Positions 37,428 through 45,641 of a DNA stretch of 64,000 bases are shown piece by piece (position 1 is the stretch's first letter; the number at the start of each line of letters is the position of its first letter). A model generated the notes under the pieces. The model worked only from the letters and a program-made list of their open reading frames with translations. It was not told the origin of the DNA and made no database searches. Source of the stretch: Nocardioides sp. Root190. Lineage in GTDB: Bacteria; Actinomycetota; Actinomycetes; Propionibacteriales; Nocardioidaceae. Made by a program: the position numbers and the translations under genes. The stretch is from the NCBI RefSeq assembly GCF_001428565.1, contig NZ_LMIA01000007.1, positions 372,001 to 436,000 of the forward strand. The letters are read 5' to 3'.

Positions 37428-40007
37428 TCAGGCCTTGCTCGGCAGCCGGACGAACTCGCCGTCTGCCGTGTAGCAGCCCCACGTCCCCTCGGGAAGCACG
37501 GAGACAGGGAGCTGGGTTCCGTCGAACTCCGAGCAGAGCGGCACACCGTTCCCGGCCCATGCCTGGGTCCACCCGTCCTCGCCACGGACCCAGTACACGA
37601 CCGATCCCCCGCAGGCGTCGATGCCGCCGCGGGCGAAGCCACGTGGGTCGTAGACCTCGATCTGGACCCAGGAGGCTGACCTGCCGCAGCCCGGACCGCC
37701 GGCGTCCCCGACGTCGGCATAGCGCGCCCGCGCCTCCTCGGCGACGAAGGTCTGGAAGTCCAGGGGGAGCACCGCGATCGCGCTGACGTCGCCCGTGCCG
37801 TCGACCGAGGCGGGAGGGTTGAAGGTCGTCGGTGTGGGATCGGGGATCACGGAAGGGGCCGACGGGAGGGACACCGGTTCGACATCGCCCTCGGGCGCGC
37901 GCCAGTCGGGCGCATAGGCGTAGCCCGCCACCACCCGCTGCTCGTCGGTGCCGTCGGCGGCGACGGTCCAGATGCCCTGGGCGGTTGTCGTGCTCGACGT
38001 CGACCCGTCGTCGGTCTTCCAGGTCGTCGTGCCGCCGGTGAAGGCGATCCGGGTTCCGTCCGGTGACCAGACGATGTCCAGGACCTGGTGGTCGCTGTCG
38101 ACGTCCAGCAGACGCCCGTCGGCGACAGGGATGATGCCGAGGTAGTGCTCCAGGTCCTCGACGACGTCCGGGGCGTTCAGGTCCGTCCCGACGACAGCGA
38201 GACTCTCCCCGTCGGGTGACCAGGCGATCTGCTCCGCCCTGTCGGGGACCCGGGACAGGACGGTGGAGGTCTGGCTGGCGAGGTCCAGCACCCGGATCTC
38301 GTCACCTCGGCCGGCGGGGTCCGGATCACCGATGTAGGCCACCTGATCGGCACGGGGCGACACCGTGAACCAGGTCTTGTGGTCCCTCGCGCTGGTGCCC
38401 CCGGTGAAGAGGCGTTGACCGCCACTGCCGTCGGCGCGGACCAGCTTGGCGGCGACCGGTGGAGGCTCGAGCGCGTCGGGATCCGGGCTGGTGGACACCA
38501 GGAGCCGGTCGCTGCCGACCCATTGCGGGCGGTGGGTGTTCGCGTCCACCTGGTGCAGACGGGTCCCGTCGGCGCCGATGACGAACACTCCTTCCGGCCG
38601 CCCCTCGGCGCTGAGCTCGGTGAAGGCGAGGTACTCGCCATCCGGTGACCAGACCGGCCCGGCTGCCCCGTCGACGGCTGCAGGTGTCACCAGGGTGGGG
38701 TCCGTGCCGTCGGCGTCGACGACGTGGATGCCCCCGCCCGAGCTGAAGGCCAGCTGGCGGCCGTCGGGAGACCAGCGGGAGTCGCCGTTGCCGGCGCCCA
38801 GCGCAATGTCGTCGGTGCCGTCCGGCCGGACGGTGTGGGTGCCGTTGGCCCCGAGATAGGCGATCCGCGGACCCGTGTCGGTGGTTCCCGCCGCGGCCGC
38901 AGTGGAGCCGGCCTCGTCCTTCGCGGAGAGCACGACTGCAGCCACGGTGCCGACCACGACCAGGGCGAGCACGCTCGCGGCCGCGGCCACGGCCTTGGCT
39001 CCGCCGATGGCGGCGAGGGCACCTGAGCCGACGGTTCCCGTTGCCGCCGTACCGGCAGCGCCCACACCGAGTGCGGCCGCCCCCGCAGCGGCGACAGGGG
39101 CGCCGCCGAGCAGACCGAGACCCGCGCCCGCGCCGCCGGGGAGTCCGACGAGAACGGCGCCGACCAGGGCACCCAGGCTGCTTCCCGCTGCAGCCCACCG
39201 ACGTCCGTACGCAGTGGTCGCAGCCCGGTCGAGGGCCTCCATGAAGGCCGGAGTGTGCTGATGGCGCGCCGCTGGGTCCTTGGCGAGGTTGCCCGTGCAC
39301 AGCCGCGCGAGCGGCTCGCCGAGCTCGGGCCGGAGGCCGCGCGGGTCCGGGATGTCGGACTGCACGTGCAGCAGCGCCGTCATCACCGGATTGGGTCCGA
39401 GGTACGGCGCGCGCCCGCACAGGAGCTCGAACAGGATGATCGCCGTGGCGTAGATGTCTGAGCGGTGGTCGATGTGGGAGCCGAGGACGATCTCGGGCGC
39501 GATGTAGGCCGGCGTACCGATCCAGGTGTCCGGCCCGTCGAGCTGTCGGGGAGGTGAGGTGAGGCCGAAGTCGATCAGGCGCGACGTGCCGGTCTCGTCC
39601 AGCAGGATGTTCTCCGGCTTCAGGTCGGCATGGACGAGCCCGGCGGCGTGAACAGCTGCCAGTCCGTTCAGTGCTCCCCAGAGCACACTCAGGGCCTGCG
39701 GTCCGTCCAGTGGCCCGGCCTTGCGGACGACCTCGCGAAGTGAGGCTCCGGCGACGTAGTCGGTCACGATCGCGGCCAGTCCCGGCTCGTCGATCACGGC
39801 GCGCACGCGCACCACGTTCGGGTGCTGCACGGACAGCAGGGCCGCTGCCTCGTCCCGGAACATCTGTCGACGCCAGCCCTCCTCGGGCCAGTCGAGAACC
39901 TTGACGGCCACCGCTTCGCCGGATGTCGGATCGGTCGCGAGATAGACCGTCCCGAACCCGCCGGCTCCGATGACTCCCTGGATCGGGTAGTCGCCGATCT
40001 TCTCCAT
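37428..40007 (-). CDS. Ser/Thr protein kinase with extracellular WD40/TolB-like propeller
   Basis: An 859-aa transmembrane kinase. Residues 1-265 are the kinase: GAGGFGTV glycine loop, AVKVL lysine, HADLKPEN catalytic loop (HAD in place of HRD, Asp intact), IDFGL for DFG, and GTPAYIAPE. A Gly/Ala-rich region (about 285-385) containing a membrane helix (VLALVVVGTVAAVVLS) follows. The outer half (about 400-800) has repeated TolB/WD40-like blades ending in SPDG (WSPDGRQLAFSS, WSPDGEYLAFTE, WSPDGESLAVVG, WSPDGTRIAFTG). ATG 40007 follows GGAGGAGG. It probably senses something at the cell surface and phosphorylates cytoplasmic targets such as the neighbouring FHA-LuxR protein. Confidence 0.92.
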   Translation of the reverse strand: MEKIGDYPIQGVIGAGGFGTVYLATDPTSGEAVAVKVLDWPEEGWRRQMFRDEAAALLSVQHPNVVRVRAVIDEPGLAAIVTDYVAGASLREVVRKAGPLDGPQALSVLWGALNGLAAVHAAGLVHADLKPENILLDETGTSRLIDFGLTSPPRQLDGPDTWIGTPAYIAPEIVLGSHIDHRSDIYATAIILFELLCGRAPYLGPNPVMTALLHVQSDIPDPRGLRPELGEPLARLCTGNLAKDPAARHQHTPAFMEALDRAATTAYGRRWAAAGSSLGALVGAVLVGLPGGAGAGLGLLGGAPVAAAGAAALGVGAAGTAATGTVGSGALAAIGGAKAVAAAASVLALVVVGTVAAVVLSAKDEAGSTAAAAGTTDTGPRIAYLGANGTHTVRPDGTDDIALGAGNGDSRWSPDGRQLAFSSGGGIHVVDADGTDPTLVTPAAVDGAAGPVWSPDGEYLAFTELSAEGRPEGVFVIGADGTRLHQVDANTHRPQWVGSDRLLVSTSPDPDALEPPPVAAKLVRADGSGGQRLFTGGTSARDHKTWFTVSPRADQVAYIGDPDPAGRGDEIRVLDLASQTSTVLSRVPDRAEQIAWSPDGESLAVVGTDLNAPDVVEDLEHYLGIIPVADGRLLDVDSDHQVLDIVWSPDGTRIAFTGGTTTWKTDDGSTSSTTTAQGIWTVAADGTDEQRVVAGYAYAPDWRAPEGDVEPVSLPSAPSVIPDPTPTTFNPPASVDGTGDVSAIAVLPLDFQTFVAEEARARYADVGDAGGPGCGRSASWVQIEVYDPRGFARGGIDACGGSVVYWVRGEDGWTQAWAGNGVPLCSEFDGTQLPVSVLPEGTWGCYTADGEFVRLPSKA

Positions 40008-40120
40008 GTGTCCTCCTCCGGCGGCGCTGTCCGCAGCAACCCCCACAGCCTGCTGCGGACGGCGGCCCGTCCACAGGGGTTGAACGACCCCGATCCGGTG
40101 GGTGTCCCGACCGAGGACGC

Positions 40121-40140
40121 ACTCCGAACAACTCCGAACA
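40121..40140. repeat. Tandem 10-bp direct repeat in divergent promoter region
   Basis: ACTCCGAACA occurs twice without a gap (40121-40130 and 40131-40140). It lies between the divergent propeller kinase (start 40007) and lipoprotein (start 40260). One helical turn per unit suits adjacent binding of two identical protein monomers on the same face. No protein is identified. The rest of 40008-40259 has no gene. Confidence 0.5.
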
Positions 40141-40259
40141 GCCGTTTCGCCCCGTGCGGGAGCGACCACCCACCTAGATGGGGTCGTCCTCCCTCGTGTC
40201 GCGGCCTCTCGCTGCGGTCAGGGTTGAAGCACCGATCCGAACCATCCCCAGGAGTGCCC

Positions 40260-41612
40260 ATGCGTCCCCGTGTCCTCAATGCCCTCGCCGTTGCCGGCGT
40301 TCTCTCGCTCGGGCTCACGGGCTGCGGCGACGATGCCCAGAAGGGTGACGGCTCGTCGCCGGCGGCGCCGTCCGATGCGTCGCCCTCCGCGATCGAGAGC
40401 GCCACGACCGACGGCGACGGGGAGAGCAGGCCACGCAACCACGATGCCTTCGCCCTGACCGGTCTCGAGTACCTCGGCGGCGTGGTGAGTTCGACTGACT
40501 CCCTCGTCCTGGGTCGCGGGACCGAGGACGTGTCGCTCGGCTCCTCGTTGGGTGGCCGCCTCACGACGTACGCCGTCGACGGTCGAACGATCGCCAGCAC
40601 CGAGCTCAGTGAGGTGGGTGGCTACTGCGACGCGGTCATCAGCCCCGGTGAGGACCCGCGCATCTGGTCCGTCGTGGTCAACCAGACCGACGCCGAGGGG
40701 ATCAACGACGCGACCACGACGTACTCACTGGTCAGCTTCGACGACCTGCTGCAGGACAGGTCGGTCGTCGAACTCGAGACCGGCCCGCTCGACGAGGCAG
40801 ACGCGAGCTGGGAGCAGAACGCACAGTCCTGCCCGACCAGCGCGACGACGGACGGGAAGTACGTCGTCGTCGGTGCCAACTCGGGGTGGTACCTCGTCGA
40901 CACGGCGACGGGTGAGCCGTCGCGTCTGTCCGACTACGTCCTGTCCGAGGAGGAGGCAGACGGTGCCCGGCCGACCGTGACCATCGCGGCGTTCGGCACG
41001 CACCTGCTGCGTCGCGACCCTGCCGGGATCACCGTCCTGGACCCGGCAGACCTGACGGAGCCGCTGCACACCTACACCGAGGAGGACCCGATGTACCGGC
41101 TGGTGGAGGAGGTGCTGGACGTCGCGCTCTCAGGTGGTGCCGGTGCGTTCGCCGACGCCGGGAGCGGGGTGGCCTACAGGTTCGAGGAGGACGAGTACCT
41201 GCGCCTGGACCTGGCGACGGGTCAGGTCACCGGTGCGGGCGAGGGCCAGGTGCTGGCCGGTGCTTATGCCGAGCCGTCGCAGGACATCGTCATCTGGCTC
41301 GAGGACGAGGGTGCCACCGCCTACTCCGCGGACCTGTCGAAGAAGCTCTGGTCGGCGCCCAACGTCGAGGGAGTGTGTGCCGTCAGCGACGACCAGGTCG
41401 CCGTGGCCGCGAACGGTCAGATCGCGCTGCTCGACAAGGCCACCGGTGAGCAGGAGGCATCCAGCGACTCTGCCGGGACGAGCGGGATCATCGGTGGCAG
41501 CGCGTGCGCGCCGACGACGGTCGCCGGGTACGGCTGGGACATCGAGAACGACGTCCGCGAGGGCGACGGCGGCAAGATCCTGTCCTACTTCGACCAGACC
41601 GCCACGGGCTGA
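40260..41612 (+). CDS. Lipoprotein, beta-propeller-like
   Basis: A 450-aa lipoprotein. The signal peptide is MRPRVLNALAVAGVLSLGLTGC with lipobox LTGC (Cys22), preceded by the ribosome site AGGAG 6 nt before ATG 40260. The mature part is beta-rich with repeated units of the pattern DGxxVVVGANSGWYLVDTATG and ATAYSADLSKKLWSA, suggesting a propeller-like fold. Acidic Ser/Pro linker near residues 30-60. It is divergent from the propeller kinase and may be its surface partner. Its stop codon abuts that of the aminotransferase (TGATCA, 41610-41615). Confidence 0.78.
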   Translation: MRPRVLNALAVAGVLSLGLTGCGDDAQKGDGSSPAAPSDASPSAIESATTDGDGESRPRNHDAFALTGLEYLGGVVSSTDSLVLGRGTEDVSLGSSLGGRLTTYAVDGRTIASTELSEVGGYCDAVISPGEDPRIWSVVVNQTDAEGINDATTTYSLVSFDDLLQDRSVVELETGPLDEADASWEQNAQSCPTSATTDGKYVVVGANSGWYLVDTATGEPSRLSDYVLSEEEADGARPTVTIAAFGTHLLRRDPAGITVLDPADLTEPLHTYTEEDPMYRLVEEVLDVALSGGAGAFADAGSGVAYRFEEDEYLRLDLATGQVTGAGEGQVLAGAYAEPSQDIVIWLEDEGATAYSADLSKKLWSAPNVEGVCAVSDDQVAVAANGQIALLDKATGEQEASSDSAGTSGIIGGSACAPTTVAGYGWDIENDVREGDGGKILSYFDQTATG

Positions 41613-42785
41613 TCAGCAGGTGAGGTCGGCTCCCGCGAGCCGGCTGACCGCCTCGGCGATCACGTCCGGCTTCTTGCAGAAGGCCCAGCGGACCAGCTGC
41701 CGTCCGGCTCCGGGCGCATCCGGGTCGTCGTAGAAGACCTCCGAGGGGATCGCCACCACACCGGCTCGTTCGGGCAGCGCGCGACAGAAGTCGCCGCCAC
41801 TTGCCCAGCCGAGCGAGCTGACGTCGGTGGTCGCGAAGTACGTCCCCTCCGGTGTGTACGCCGTCAGGCCGGCCTCGCCCAGACCGGCGACCAGCTGGTC
41901 GCGGCGGGCGTGCAGGTCGAGTGCGAGTCGGGCGGGGAACTCCGCCTCGGCGTCGAGAGCGGCGGCGACCGCAGGCTGCAGAGGCGCGCCCGACGTGAAG
42001 GTCAGCCACTGCTTCGCGGCCGTCACGGCGGCGACGAGCTCGGCGGGGCCGGTCGCCCAGCCGACCTTCCAGCCGGTGACCGACCAGGACTTGCCGGCGC
42101 TCGAGAGCGTGAGGGTCCGCTCCGCCATGCCGGGCAGGGTGGCGATCGGGACGTGGGGACGCCCGTCGAAGGTGAGGTGCTCGTAGACCTCGTCCGTCAC
42201 GACGAGCAGGTCGTGCTCGAGTGCGACCCGCGCGACGGCCGCGAGCTCGTCGGCATCGAGGACCCGACCGGTGGGGTTGTGGGGCGTGTTGAGCAGGATC
42301 AGCTTCGTCCGCGGCGAGACCGCAGCCTCCAGCTCGGCCGGGTCCAGTCGGAAGTCCGGCGCCCGCAGGGTCACCGGGCGTCGTACCCCGCCGGCGAAGT
42401 CGATCATCGCGGTGTAGGAGTCGTAGTACGGCTCCAGCACGACGACCTCGTCGCCCGGGTCGACCAGGCCGAGCAGCGCGCCGGCGATCGCCTCGGTGCA
42501 GCCGGTCGTCACGACGACCTGGCGGTCCGGGTCGAGGTCGATGGCGTAGTGGCGCTGCTGGTGGCGCGCGATCGCGTGGCGCAGCGCGGGGATGCCGATG
42601 CCAGGGGCGTACTGGTTGGCGCCGCCGTGCAGCGCCGCGCTGGCGGCGTCGAGGATCGAGGTCGGGCCGTCGGTGTCGGGGAAGCCCTGGCCGAGGTTGA
42701 CCGATCCAGTGCGGACGGCGAGGGCCGACATCTCGGCGAAGATCGTCTCGCCCATGCCGGCGACGCGTCGGGCTGCGGAGTGCAC
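41613..42785 (-). CDS. PLP-dependent aminotransferase, class I/II
   Basis: A 390-aa fold-type I aminotransferase. The start VNLGQGFPDTDGPTSIL, the ring-stacking YYDSYTAMIDFAGG, LLNTPHNPTG and the PLP lysine SSAGKSWSVTGWKVGW are those of the kynurenine/glutamine aminotransferase (YbdL/KAT) and DapC-like N-succinyldiaminopimelate aminotransferase group. The two roles cannot be separated from sequence here. The start ATG 42785 lies back to back with pyrE, with only 35 bp between the two start codons. Confidence 0.93.
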   Translation of the reverse strand: MHSAARRVAGMGETIFAEMSALAVRTGSVNLGQGFPDTDGPTSILDAASAALHGGANQYAPGIGIPALRHAIARHQQRHYAIDLDPDRQVVVTTGCTEAIAGALLGLVDPGDEVVVLEPYYDSYTAMIDFAGGVRRPVTLRAPDFRLDPAELEAAVSPRTKLILLNTPHNPTGRVLDADELAAVARVALEHDLLVVTDEVYEHLTFDGRPHVPIATLPGMAERTLTLSSAGKSWSVTGWKVGWATGPAELVAAVTAAKQWLTFTSGAPLQPAVAAALDAEAEFPARLALDLHARRDQLVAGLGEAGLTAYTPEGTYFATTDVSSLGWASGGDFCRALPERAGVVAIPSEVFYDDPDAPGAGRQLVRWAFCKKPDVIAEAVSRLAGADLTC

Positions 42786-42808
42786 GATCTCGAACCTACC
42801 GACACCGA

Positions 42809-42814
42809 TAGCCT
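42809..42814 (+). promoter_or_regulatory. -10 box TAGCCT of a leaderless pyrE promoter
   Basis: TAGCCT ends 6 nt before GTG 42821, with no room for a ribosome site. It lies in the 35-bp divergent space shared with the aminotransferase gene. Confidence 0.5.
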
Positions 42815-42820
42815 TGCGGG

Positions 42821-43366
42821 GTGACGACCACGGACTCTGCTCTCGCTGCCGACATCGACGCCACCTGCCGCCTGACGGGTGAGTTCACCCTCCGGTCCGG
42901 CCAGGTGAGCAACGAGTACTTCGACAAGTACCTCTTCGAGGCGGACCCCGGCCTGCTCGCCCGTGTGGCCCGCGAGGTCGCCCAGCTGCTGCCCGCCGAG
43001 GCCGACCTGCTCGGCGGCCTGGAGATGGGCGGCATCCCGATCGCGACCGCCGTCAGCCAGCTCGTCGGGATCCCGGTGGTGTTCGTGCGCAAGGAGGCCA
43101 AGAAGTACGGCACGGCCAAGCTCGCCGAGGGGCCTGAGGTCGACCGCAAGCGGATCGTGCTGATCGAGGACGTCATCACCACGGGCGGCGCCGTGCGCGA
43201 TGCCACCAACGCCCTGCGCGAGCGGGGCGCGAGTGTCGCCACCGTCGTCTGCGCGATCGACCGGAGCCCGGGCGAGGCCAACCCGCTGGCGGACGTGGGC
43301 CTCGAGATCCGTGCGGTGCTCACCAAGGCCGAGCTGGACGCTGCCCGGGCGGCTGCGCAGGCCTGA
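42821..43366 (+). CDS. pyrE: Orotate phosphoribosyltransferase
   Basis: A 181-aa PyrE. The PRPP-binding motif is RIVLIEDVITTGGAVRDA; FTLRSGQVSNEYFDKY and VFVRKEAKKYGTAKLAEG (catalytic Lys loop) are conserved. It joins orotate and PRPP to make OMP in pyrimidine synthesis. It is separate from the main pyr operon, as is common in actinobacteria. GTG 42821 is supported by a leaderless-type -10 box. Confidence 0.98.
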   Translation: MTTTDSALAADIDATCRLTGEFTLRSGQVSNEYFDKYLFEADPGLLARVAREVAQLLPAEADLLGGLEMGGIPIATAVSQLVGIPVVFVRKEAKKYGTAKLAEGPEVDRKRIVLIEDVITTGGAVRDATNALRERGASVATVVCAIDRSPGEANPLADVGLEIRAVLTKAELDAARAAAQA

Positions 43367-43375
43367 GGCCCGAGG

Positions 43376-43580
43376 TCACTCCGCGGCGGAGGCCCCGGCG
43401 ATGTTGACCATCCAGTCCACGCCGTACTTGTCGCTCAGCATCCCGAAGCTGTCGCCCCAGGGAGCCTGCTCGAGCGGCGCGAGGATGGTCGCGCCGTCGG
43501 AGAGTCCGTCCCACCAGCCGCGCAGCGTGGCGTCGTCGTCGCCACTGATGCTGACCTGCTGGGTCCGGGGCTCGCCGGGG
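43376..43580 (-). pseudogene. Remnant of a PhnB-like VOC protein
   Basis: The minus-strand frame encodes about 68 residues, TQQVSISGDDDATLRGWWDGL...ILAPLEQAPWGDSFGMLSDKYGVDWMVNIAG. This is the second half of a PhnB/3-demethylubiquinone-methyltransferase-like VOC protein, which is normally about 140 aa. No in-frame start codon or first half precedes it; upstream lies the intact dedA stop (43596). It looks like a decayed copy cut by a deletion or by insertion of the dedA segment. Confidence 0.75.
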
Positions 43581-43595
43581 ACATGGGAAGGATGA

Positions 43596-44387
43596 TCAGT
43601 CGTTCGCGGGCTTTGCGATGTTGACGCCGTTGTGGGTGGTGTCCATGCCCGCGATGTCGCGGTCGGGGACCCCGTCGCCGTCGTTGTCGTCGGCCTCGCG
43701 GCTCGACGTACGGCGGTGGCGCCACCACTCCCACGCCAGCGGCACCGCGGAGAACGCGAGGATCGCGAGGGTGACGTAGTCGATGTTCTCGCCCAGTGCC
43801 GGGATGGCGGCACCGAGGAAGTAGCCGAGCAGCGTGATCGAGACGACCCACAGCACGGCACCGATCGCGCTCCACACGAAGAAGCGACGACGCTCCATCA
43901 GGGTCACGCCGGCGACGACGGTGATGTAGGTGCGCACGAAGGGCACGAACCGGCCGATGACCAGGGCCTTGTTGCCGTGCTTCTCGAAGAAGGCGCCGGT
44001 CTGGTCGAAGTACTTGCGCTTGAGGATCCTGCCGTCCCGCTCGTACATCGGCGGGCCCACCTTGCGGCCGATCTCGTAGCCCGCCACGTTGCCCGCGAAG
44101 GCGGCGACGATCAGCAGCCCCATCGCGATGACCAGCTCGACGGGTTCGTTGGAGATCCCGATGACGGAGTAGCCCGTCGTGTTGCTGCCCGCGATGAACA
44201 GGCCCAGCGCGAAGAGGAGGGTGTCGCCGGGGAGGAACGGGAAGAACAGCCCGCACTCGACGAAGACGATCGCGACGGCGATCCAGATGAAGGTGTTGCC
44301 GTACTCGTGCTGGAGCCACTCGGGGTCCAGCCACTTGATACCCAACAACATCGGCACCACGAGGGGGGTGGCCACCAGCGAGTTCAC
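43596..44387 (-). CDS. DedA-family membrane protein
   Basis: A 263-aa DedA/SNARE-associated protein. The signature E-x-G-LFFPFLPGDTLLFALGLF (about residues 45-60) and GRFVPFVRTYITVVAGVTLMERRRFF (about 145-170, with the essential Arg residues) are present, and about five membrane segments. Members act as lipid flippases (undecaprenyl phosphate or phosphatidylethanolamine), with roles in envelope homeostasis. The hydrophilic C-terminus (SSREADDNDGDGVPDRD) is longer than usual. It is divergent from the SpoU gene. Confidence 0.93.
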   Translation of the reverse strand: MNSLVATPLVVPMLLGIKWLDPEWLQHEYGNTFIWIAVAIVFVECGLFFPFLPGDTLLFALGLFIAGSNTTGYSVIGISNEPVELVIAMGLLIVAAFAGNVAGYEIGRKVGPPMYERDGRILKRKYFDQTGAFFEKHGNKALVIGRFVPFVRTYITVVAGVTLMERRRFFVWSAIGAVLWVVSITLLGYFLGAAIPALGENIDYVTLAILAFSAVPLAWEWWRHRRTSSREADDNDGDGVPDRDIAGMDTTHNGVNIAKPAND

Positions 44388-44426
44388 GCGGTCACGCTAC
44401 CTGCCTTCGCCCAACGGTGTGGTCGA

Positions 44427-44432
44427 TAGGGT
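44427..44432 (+). promoter_or_regulatory. -10 box TAGGGT of a leaderless SpoU-gene promoter
   Basis: TAGGGT ends 7 nt before GTG 44440, a leaderless layout. Confidence 0.45.
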
Positions 44433-44439
44433 CGGGTTC

Positions 44440-45123
44440 GTGGAAGAGGAGGTCCGGGCGCCGTACGACCCGATGCCGCACGGACAGCCCGAGGTCGGGC
44501 TCGGTCCGTGGGCCGGAGCGTGGCCCGAGGGACCCGGGAGCGAGGTGTACGACGCCGCACTGCTCCGCGACGGCGACCGGCGAAATGTCGTCGACCGCTA
44601 CCGCTACTGGTCCATGGAGGCGATCGTCGCGGACCTCGACCGGCGACGTCACGGGTTCCACGTCGCGATCGAGAACTGGCAGCACGACTTCAACATCGGC
44701 ACCATCGTCCGCTCGGCCAACGCCTTCCTCGCCGCGGAGGTCCACATCGTCGGCAATCGGCGGTGGAACCGGCGCGGTGCGATGGTCACCGACCGCTACC
44801 AGCACGTGCACCACCACCCGACGATCGAGGACCTGCGGGCCCACCTCGAGGCGTCCGGCACCGTGCCGCTCCTCGGCATCGACAACCTCCCCGGTTCGGC
44901 GCACCTGGAGACGATGGAGATCCCGGAGCGCGTCTGCTTCCTCTTCGGCCAGGAGGGCCCCGGCCTCTCCGACGGCGCCCGCGAGGCGTGCGACGGGACC
45001 TTCTCGATCGCCCAGTTCGGCTCGACGCGTTCCATCAACGCCTCGGCGGCGGCCGCCATCGCGATGCACGCGTGGGTGCGTCAGCACGCCGACCTGGGCA
45101 GCGACGGGGCCTGGCGGGGCTGA
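44440..45123 (+). CDS. SpoU/TrmH-family RNA 2'-O-methyltransferase
   Basis: A 227-aa SPOUT methyltransferase. The three knotted motifs are intact: IENWQHDFNIGTIVRSANAF (motif 1), RVCFLFGQEGPGLS (motif 2) and SIAQFGSTRSINASAAAAIAM (motif 3). It is likely to methylate the ribose of tRNA or rRNA with S-adenosylmethionine. The exact target cannot be told. GTG 44440 fits the leaderless promoter; ATG 44473 is an alternative. A terminator-like hairpin follows. Confidence 0.93.
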   Translation: MEEEVRAPYDPMPHGQPEVGLGPWAGAWPEGPGSEVYDAALLRDGDRRNVVDRYRYWSMEAIVADLDRRRHGFHVAIENWQHDFNIGTIVRSANAFLAAEVHIVGNRRWNRRGAMVTDRYQHVHHHPTIEDLRAHLEASGTVPLLGIDNLPGSAHLETMEIPERVCFLFGQEGPGLSDGAREACDGTFSIAQFGSTRSINASAAAAIAMHAWVRQHADLGSDGAWRG

Positions 45124-45125
45124 CC

Positions 45126-45146
45126 GCCGGGACTGGTAGGCCCGGC
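45126..45146. terminator. Bidirectional hairpin between SpoU and SigE-type genes
   Basis: GCCGGG (45126-45131) pairs with CCCGGC (45141-45146) over a 9-nt loop and fills the 23-bp gap between convergent stops. Confidence 0.5.
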
Positions 45147-45641
45147 TCACGCGTCGGCAGCGGTCAGCACCTCCCTCAGCGCGGCGAGACCGCGCGAGGT
45201 GTGGCTCTTGACCGTGCCCTCGGCGATGCCGAGCGCGGCCGCCGTCTCGACGACCGACAGGCCCAGCCAGTGACGCAACAGGACCGTGGCCCGCTGCTGC
45301 GCCGGGAGGAGCTGCATGGCCGCGACCAACGAGGCGCGGTCCTCGGTGCTCGTGTCGGCCGGTGCCGGGGTCTCGGGCAGCTGGTCGGTCGGCGTCTCCC
45401 GGCTCGCCGGGCGACGGGACGCATCGATCGCGGCATTGAGCAGGATCTTGCGGACGTAGGCGTCCTGCGCCCCGCCGTGCGCGACCCGGGGCCACGCGAC
45501 GTACAGCTTCACCAGCGCGGTCTGCACCAGGTCGTCGGCACGGTGCCAGTCGCCACACATCCCGTAGGCGATCCGGCGCAGCTGGTCGCGTCGGCTGGTG
45601 GCGAACTCGACGTACGCCGCCTCCCGCTCCGCCCGCTTCAT
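45147..45641 (-). CDS. SigE-family ECF sigma factor
   Basis: A 164-aa ECF sigma factor of the actinobacterial SigE/SigM-like group. Sigma2 contains LRRIAYGMCGDWHRADDLVQTALVKLYVAW; sigma4 contains LPAQQRATVLLRHWLGLSVVETAAALGIAEGTVKSHTSRGL. It starts in an ATGA overlap with the stop of the gene before it (45638-45641), the membrane protein that is probably its anti-sigma partner. Its target promoters are unknown. Confidence 0.95.
   Translation of the reverse strand: MKRAEREAAYVEFATSRRDQLRRIAYGMCGDWHRADDLVQTALVKLYVAWPRVAHGGAQDAYVRKILLNAAIDASRRPASRETPTDQLPETPAPADTSTEDRASLVAAMQLLPAQQRATVLLRHWLGLSVVETAAALGIAEGTVKSHTSRGLAALREVLTAADA

Noticed and set aside
37428..40007. Propeller kinase as a pseudokinase because HRD is HAD
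   Set aside because: The catalytic Asp, the VAVK lysine, DFG and the glycine loop are all intact; only the Arg is replaced, as in non-RD kinases.
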